The translations under genes were made by a program, and so were the position numbers. From positions 1-7,722 of the forward strand of contig JAFTPY010000033.1 of NCBI GenBank assembly GCA_017463035.1: a stretch of 7,722 nucleotides of DNA, written 5' to 3'. Numbering within the stretch: the stretch's first letter is position 1; each line of letters starts with the position of its first letter. Positions 5,053-7,722 of this stretch are shown one piece after another. Origin of the DNA: Lachnospiraceae bacterium (GTDB lineage: Bacteria > Bacillota > Clostridia > Lachnospirales > Lachnospiraceae). A model generated the notes under the pieces. That model saw only the letters and a program-made list of their open reading frames with translations. It was not told the DNA's origin and did no database searches.

Positions 5053-6207
5053 ATGGCAGGAGCAGTAGCAACGGGAAAGTATCGCAATGTGTTTGCGGAG
5101 TGCGGTATTCCGCAAGAAGAGATTGATAAGAGAGTAGAAGAGACCTTTCAGACCATGTTTCACGGTAGCGAGGAGGAACGTATTTTCCATGAAGTAGGCG
5201 ATGATATGGGATATATGGAGGATACGGGAAATCATGATGCCCGGACCGAGGGAATGTCTTACGGGATGATGATGTGTGTGCAGCTTAATAAGAAGGAGGA
5301 GTTTGACCGCCTTTGGAAGTGGTCCAAGACCTATATGTATATGGATGAAGGTTGGAACTCCGGTTATTTCGCATGGTCCTGTAAGACGGACGGTACGAAG
5401 AATGCCTATGGTCCGGCACCGGACGGGGAAGAGTTTTATGCTATGGCATTATTCTTTGCGTCCAAGCGTTGGGGCGACGGAGAAGGCATTTTTAACTATT
5501 CCAAGGAGGCGCGAGAGCTTCTCCATACCTGTGTACATAAAGGAGAGAACGGAGAAGAGGGAGGCCCGATGTGGGACCCTTCTAATAAGCTGATCCAGTT
5601 TGTAGTGAAGTGCGGATATTCCGACCCATCCTATCATTTGCCGCATTTCTATGAGTTGTTTGCGGAGTATGCAAACGAAGAAGACAGAGAGTTTTGGAAG
5701 GAAGCGGCAAAGGCTTCCAGAGAGTATTTGAAAAAGGCATGTCATCCGGTAACGGGACTGAATGCGGAATATGCCGAGTACGACGGTTCTCCTAAGAGAA
5801 TGACCGAGGAGCAGTGGAAACGGTTCGGGCACAGACACGATTGGTTTTACAGTGATGCGTATCGTACCATTGCCAATATTGCACTGGATTACGAGTGGTA
5901 CGGCGTAGATGAAGACCTTCGCGCGGTAGCGGACAAGCAGCAGAAGTTTTTTGCCGAGACCGTAAAGGATCAGCCGGACATGACCTATGAAATCGATGGA
6001 ACGGTAGTTGACCGTCCGGCCCTGCATCCGGTAGGCCTTTTGGCAACCAATGCTCAGGCATCTTTAGCAGCCAAGGGACCGTATGCCAAGGATTTTGTCA
6101 TGAAATTCTGGAATACCCCGCTTCGTACCGGTGACAGAAGATACTACGACAATTGCCTGTATTTATTCGCAATGTTAGCGTTGTCCGGAAAGTACAGAGC
6201 GTGGTAA
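5053..6207 (+). CDS. GH8 reducing-end xylose-releasing exo-oligoxylanase (Rex)
   Basis: This enzyme (EC 3.2.1.156) removes single xylose units from the reducing end of xylo-oligosaccharides with inversion. The 384-aa product is close to the Bacillus halodurans Rex (about 388 aa) and matches its blocks closely: EVGDDMGYMEDTGNHDARTE at 47-66 then GMSYGMMM, GYFAWSCKTDGTKN at 104-117, GPAPDGEEFYAMALFFASKR at 120-139, SDPSYHLPHFYELF at 190-203, YSDAYR at 266-271, HPVGLLATNA at 325-334 and RRYYDNCLYLFAMLALSG at 362-379. By homology Glu66 is the general acid, Asp268 in YSDAYR the general base, and Asp124 a conserved active-site acid. There is no signal peptide, so the enzyme should be cytoplasmic and act on imported oligosaccharides. 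AAAGGGAG (5037-5044) is 8 nt before ATG 5053. An intrinsic terminator lies about 60 bp after the stop, inside the convergent AraC gene. The symbol is left blank because rex also names the redox repressor. Confidence 0.95.
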   Translation: MAGAVATGKYRNVFAECGIPQEEIDKRVEETFQTMFHGSEEERIFHEVGDDMGYMEDTGNHDARTEGMSYGMMMCVQLNKKEEFDRLWKWSKTYMYMDEGWNSGYFAWSCKTDGTKNAYGPAPDGEEFYAMALFFASKRWGDGEGIFNYSKEARELLHTCVHKGENGEEGGPMWDPSNKLIQFVVKCGYSDPSYHLPHFYELFAEYANEEDREFWKEAAKASREYLKKACHPVTGLNAEYAEYDGSPKRMTEEQWKRFGHRHDWFYSDAYRTIANIALDYEWYGVDEDLRAVADKQQKFFAETVKDQPDMTYEIDGTVVDRPALHPVGLLATNAQASLAAKGPYAKDFVMKFWNTPLRTGDRRYYDNCLYLFAMLALSGKYRAW

Positions 6208-6243
6208 AGCGGCAGGGCGCATTTTAGCCTACAGCCCGTCACT

Positions 6244-7026
6244 TTACAGCGTGACCTTTTTTCGAAAGGCACCGGGAGTCATTCCGGTGCTTTTTTTGAA
6301 TTGCCGGATAAAATGGTACACTTCGTTATAACCCACCTCCGCGGCGATGTCACTGACGGAGTGCTCGGTGGAGGTGAGAAGGAGCTTTGCCTGTTCCAAC
6401 TTGGCATTGATAACCTCGGTCATGCAGGTGATACCGAAGGCCTTTTTATAAACTACCTGAAAGTAGGAAGGAGATAAATGGGCTAAATCGGCCAATTCCT
6501 CCACTTTCCAAGGGTGCTCCGGTGCGGAAAGAATAGCATCCCGTACCTGTAATAAATCGTAATAGTGAGGGACGGAAGTATTTAATTGTTGGCTCTGTAG
6601 CCAGACCTCGGAAACCTTCACAAAGAGGCAACGAATCAGTAAATCAATGGACTTGGCAGCAAGTCGGTTTTTCTCTATGTGTTCCGCTTGAATCAGCCGT
6701 AAAATATCGGAGATTGCACTATCGTTTGAATAATAGATGGGTGTGTTCAAAGGAAAGGTCAATTCGCTGAGGAATTGTTGCCGGTTTTCGGCGGAAAAAT
6801 GCAAATAATCATCGGTATAATTGTTGCTGCTTGTAAAATATTTGTATGGCGTATAAGAATCGATTAAGAACATGCACGGTTTTGTGATGGTATAGGTTTT
6901 ATCTCCTAATATTAGCGTGGTGTTGGTGTGAAAACGCAAAAAAAGAAAGTCGATAATTCCATGTTTTCTTTCTTGTACAAAGTCCGGTTGCTGAGGACTG
7001 TTCAGGGCGACGAAGTGTATATACAT
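6244..7026 (-). CDS. AraC/XylS-family transcriptional regulator
   Basis: The product is a 260-aa DNA-binding regulator, probably sensing xylo-oligosaccharides or xylose. The N-terminal part (about 1-150) looks like an AraC-type cupin ligand domain, with HTNTTLILGDKTYTITKPCM at about 33-52. The C-terminal double helix-turn-helix runs from about 155: the first helix pair is WKVEELADLAHLSPSYFQVV (173-192), and the second covers HSVSDIAAEVGYNEVYHFIR (222-241) and FKKSTGMTPGAFRKK, the diagnostic family ending. The frame stays open to 7200, but ATG 7026 has GGAGG (complement of 7035-7039) at 8-nt spacing and gives a normal length; the extra 58 upstream codons would cross its own promoter. It is convergent with GH8 (36 bp apart) and divergent from GH43, so it likely regulates one or both. 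No terminator is seen after its stop. Confidence 0.93.
   Translation of the reverse strand: MYIHFVALNSPQQPDFVQERKHGIIDFLFLRFHTNTTLILGDKTYTITKPCMFLIDSYTPYKYFTSSNNYTDDYLHFSAENRQQFLSELTFPLNTPIYYSNDSAISDILRLIQAEHIEKNRLAAKSIDLLIRCLFVKVSEVWLQSQQLNTSVPHYYDLLQVRDAILSAPEHPWKVEELADLAHLSPSYFQVVYKKAFGITCMTEVINAKLEQAKLLLTSTEHSVSDIAAEVGYNEVYHFIRQFKKSTGMTPGAFRKKVTL
6265..6297 (+). terminator. Intrinsic terminator of the GH8 transcript inside the araC coding region
   Basis: GCACCGG (6269-6275) pairs perfectly with CCGGTGC (6284-6290) over an 8-nt loop, and TTTTTTT follows at 6291-6297. The A-rich 5' flank (6265-6268) can extend the stem into the T-run. The orientation suits the plus strand, ending the GH8 message. 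The same bases encode part of the STGMTPGAFR segment at the C-terminus of the convergent AraC protein. Confidence 0.8.
6929..6942 (+). promoter_or_regulatory. Second cre-like sequence, inside the 5' part of araC
   Basis: TGAAAACGCAAAAA fits TGNAANCGNWNNCA except for A in place of the final C. It lies about 85-100 bp inside the araC gene. Internal cre sites can act as roadblocks in Firmicutes, but this sequence is A-rich and a chance match is quite possible. Confidence 0.2.
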
Positions 7027-7034
7027 ACCGATAA

Positions 7035-7039
7035 CCTCC
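7035..7039 (-). promoter_or_regulatory. Ribosome binding site that sets the araC start
   Basis: On the minus strand this reads GGAGG, 8 nt before the ATG at 7026-7024. No comparable site supports the more upstream in-frame starts. Confidence 0.75.
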
Positions 7040-7049
7040 AAGATAAAAG

Positions 7050-7065
7050 AATAAATCAATTTATT
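7050..7065. promoter_or_regulatory. AATAAAT-CA-ATTTATT palindrome near the araC transcription start
   Basis: AATAAAT (7050-7056) and ATTTATT (7059-7065) are exact reverse complements with a 2-bp spacer. The site spans the predicted araC transcription start (about 7062), where a bound regulator could block it. A+T-rich palindromes can arise by chance, so this is only an operator candidate. Confidence 0.35.
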
Positions 7066-7086
7066 GCAATTATACACCATTGTAAT
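7063..7086 (+). promoter_or_regulatory. Paired ATTGYAAT boxes, candidate AraC-protein binding site
   Basis: ATTGCAAT (7063-7070) and ATTGTAAT (7079-7086) form a direct repeat with a 16-bp period. The first overlaps the araC -10 element and the second overlaps the GH43 -35 element. AraC-family proteins often bind direct repeats next to the -35 of the gene they activate, so this is the best operator candidate. No footprint or second site confirms it. Confidence 0.4.
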
Positions 7087-7097
7087 CAAAAAGGCAA
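7069..7097 (-). promoter_or_regulatory. Promoter of the AraC-family regulator
   Basis: On the minus strand, TTGCCT (complement of 7092-7097) and a perfect TATAAT (complement of 7069-7074) are separated by 17 bp. Transcription would start near 7062, giving a leader of roughly 36 nt that contains the GGAGG site. Confidence 0.65.
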
Positions 7098-7108
7098 GAT
7101 GATAAAAT
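7080..7108 (+). promoter_or_regulatory. Promoter of the GH43 gene
   Basis: TTGTAA (7080-7085) and TAAAAT (7103-7108) are 17 bp apart, matching 4 of 6 and 5 of 6 consensus bases. A second possible -10, TGA-TATAAG, lies at 7111-7119 with an extended TG but no matching -35. Transcription would start near 7115. Confidence 0.6.
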
Positions 7109-7124
7109 CGTGATATAAGGAGAA

Positions 7125-7143
7125 GAGTACCCGCAGGGTACTC
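7125..7143 (+). promoter_or_regulatory. Perfect 8-bp hairpin in the GH43 5' leader
   Basis: GAGTACCC (7125-7132) and GGGTACTC (7136-7143) are exact reverse complements around GCA. It lies about 10 nt from the predicted transcript start and 34 nt before the start codon. No T-run follows, so it is not a terminator. It may be a 5' stabilising stem, an RNA-protein site or a DNA operator. Confidence 0.55.
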
Positions 7144-7177
7144 CGAAAACAGAGGAAAGAGAAGAGGGAAGGTAAGT

Positions 7178-7722
7178 ATGGGACAGGTTACGGGAACCAA
7201 TCCGATTCTGTATACGGATTATCCGGATCCGGATGTTATCCGTGTAGGGGATACCTATTACATGGTCAGTACGACCATGCATTTTATGCCGGGCGGCGTG
7301 ATTTTACGTTCCTATGATTTACTTCATTGGGAAATCGCATCCTATGTGTATGAAACCCTGGATGATACGCCGGGACAGTGCTTGGCGGACGATAAGGGCG
7401 TTTACGGTAAAGGTATGTGGGCCGCATCCATTCGTTATCATAAGGGCACCTTTTACGTGTGCTTTGTGGCAAATGATACCGGGAAAACCTATTTGTATAC
7501 GTCAAAGGAGATTGAGGGACCTTGGAAAAAGAGTTATATAGAGGGATTTTTTCATGATAATTCTTTGTTATTTGATGATGACGGACGGGTTTATATTGCT
7601 TACGGCAACCGGGAAATTTACATTACGGAGTTGAACGAAGAGTTGACTGCGCCGAAGGAAGGCGGTTTGCACCGGATGGCCATAAAAGATACGGGGGATG
7701 TGATTCTCGGCTATGAGGGAGC
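7178..7722 (+). CDS. GH43 beta-xylosidase/alpha-L-arabinofuranosidase (3' truncated by window)
   Basis: GH43 enzymes are inverting five-bladed beta-propeller glycosidases that release xylose or arabinose from xylo-oligosaccharides. The first 181 residues are present, then the window ends. NPILYTDYPDPDVIRVGDTY at 8-27 carries the catalytic base, expected at Asp17. STTMHFMPGGVILRSYDLLH at 31-50 then WE, GMWAASIRYHKGTFYVCF at 79-96, and HDNSLLFDDDGRVYIAYG at 126-143 (Asp127, pKa modulator) follow family order. GYEG at 178-181 supplies Glu180, the expected general acid, just inside the edge. There is no signal peptide, so the enzyme should be cytoplasmic. GGGAAGG (7166-7172) is 5 nt before ATG 7178. 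It is divergent from araC with overlapping promoters. The C-terminal part, which often adds a beta-sandwich domain, is not visible, so subfamily and xylosidase versus arabinofuranosidase activity stay open. Confidence 0.92.
   Translation, partial: MGQVTGTNPILYTDYPDPDVIRVGDTYYMVSTTMHFMPGGVILRSYDLLHWEIASYVYETLDDTPGQCLADDKGVYGKGMWAASIRYHKGTFYVCFVANDTGKTYLYTSKEIEGPWKKSYIEGFFHDNSLLFDDDGRVYIAYGNREIYITELNEELTAPKEGGLHRMAIKDTGDVILGYEG

Noticed and set aside
5449..6027. 192-codon minus-strand open frame
   Set aside because: It lies wholly opposite the well-supported GH8 gene and has no recognisable motif. It is a codon-bias artefact.
6238..6255. Small hairpin GTCAC/GTGAC followed by a T-run
   Set aside because: It has only a 5-bp stem and lies just before the much stronger stem and seven-T tract at 6269-6297. 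It may contribute but was not called separately.
7027..7200. N-terminal extension of the AraC frame up to 7200
   Set aside because: It would run through the araC promoter and the GH43 leader and has no suitable Shine-Dalgarno. ATG 7026 has GGAGG at 8 nt and gives a normal-sized protein.

Overview
The window looks like a chromosomal segment of a Gram-positive Clostridia, most likely a Lachnospiraceae-type gut or rumen fibre degrader. The evidence is the strong AGGAGG-type ribosome binding sites, moderate GC content, a SpoIID/LytB-family gene next to queA, and a xylo-oligosaccharide gene cluster whose enzymes lack signal peptides. The family assignments come from recognisable motifs; the taxonomic placement is inference.

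Layout. Positions 1-26 are probably the last codons of an upstream gene. Positions 27-199 hold a strong hairpin and a possible 15-codon ORF. From 200 to 3367, three plus-strand genes lie close together: a membrane-anchored SpoIID/LytB-type peptidoglycan glycosidase, the queuosine tRNA-modification enzyme QueA, and a small VOC/glyoxalase-fold protein. From about 3370 to 4040 the composition turns clearly A+T rich. This stretch carries a perfect 10-bp palindrome and a lone P-loop (AAA_33-like) kinase/ATPase gene, which looks like an acquired piece. From 4045 to 4864 a small acidic protein of unknown function sits 13 bp ahead of the metallophosphodiesterase YfcE.

From 4865 to the right edge the window is a xylo-oligosaccharide utilisation region. 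A GH8 reducing-end xylose-releasing exo-oligoxylanase (5053-6207) is followed by a convergent AraC-family regulator (minus strand, best start at 7026) and then a divergent GH43 beta-xylosidase/arabinofuranosidase (7178 to the edge, cut off). Neither glycosidase has a signal peptide, so both probably work in the cytoplasm on imported oligosaccharides, with Rex trimming the reducing end and GH43 the non-reducing end. The AraC protein is the obvious candidate regulator.

The regulatory layout of the right half is the most distinctive part. The intrinsic terminator for the GH8 transcript lies inside the last codons of the convergent araC gene. The araC and GH43 promoters overlap back-to-back, with paired ATTGYAAT boxes. 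A perfect 8-bp hairpin sits in the GH43 leader, and a cre-like CcpA box precedes the GH8 gene. I see no CRISPR array, tRNA, rRNA, insertion sequence or complete novel defence system.
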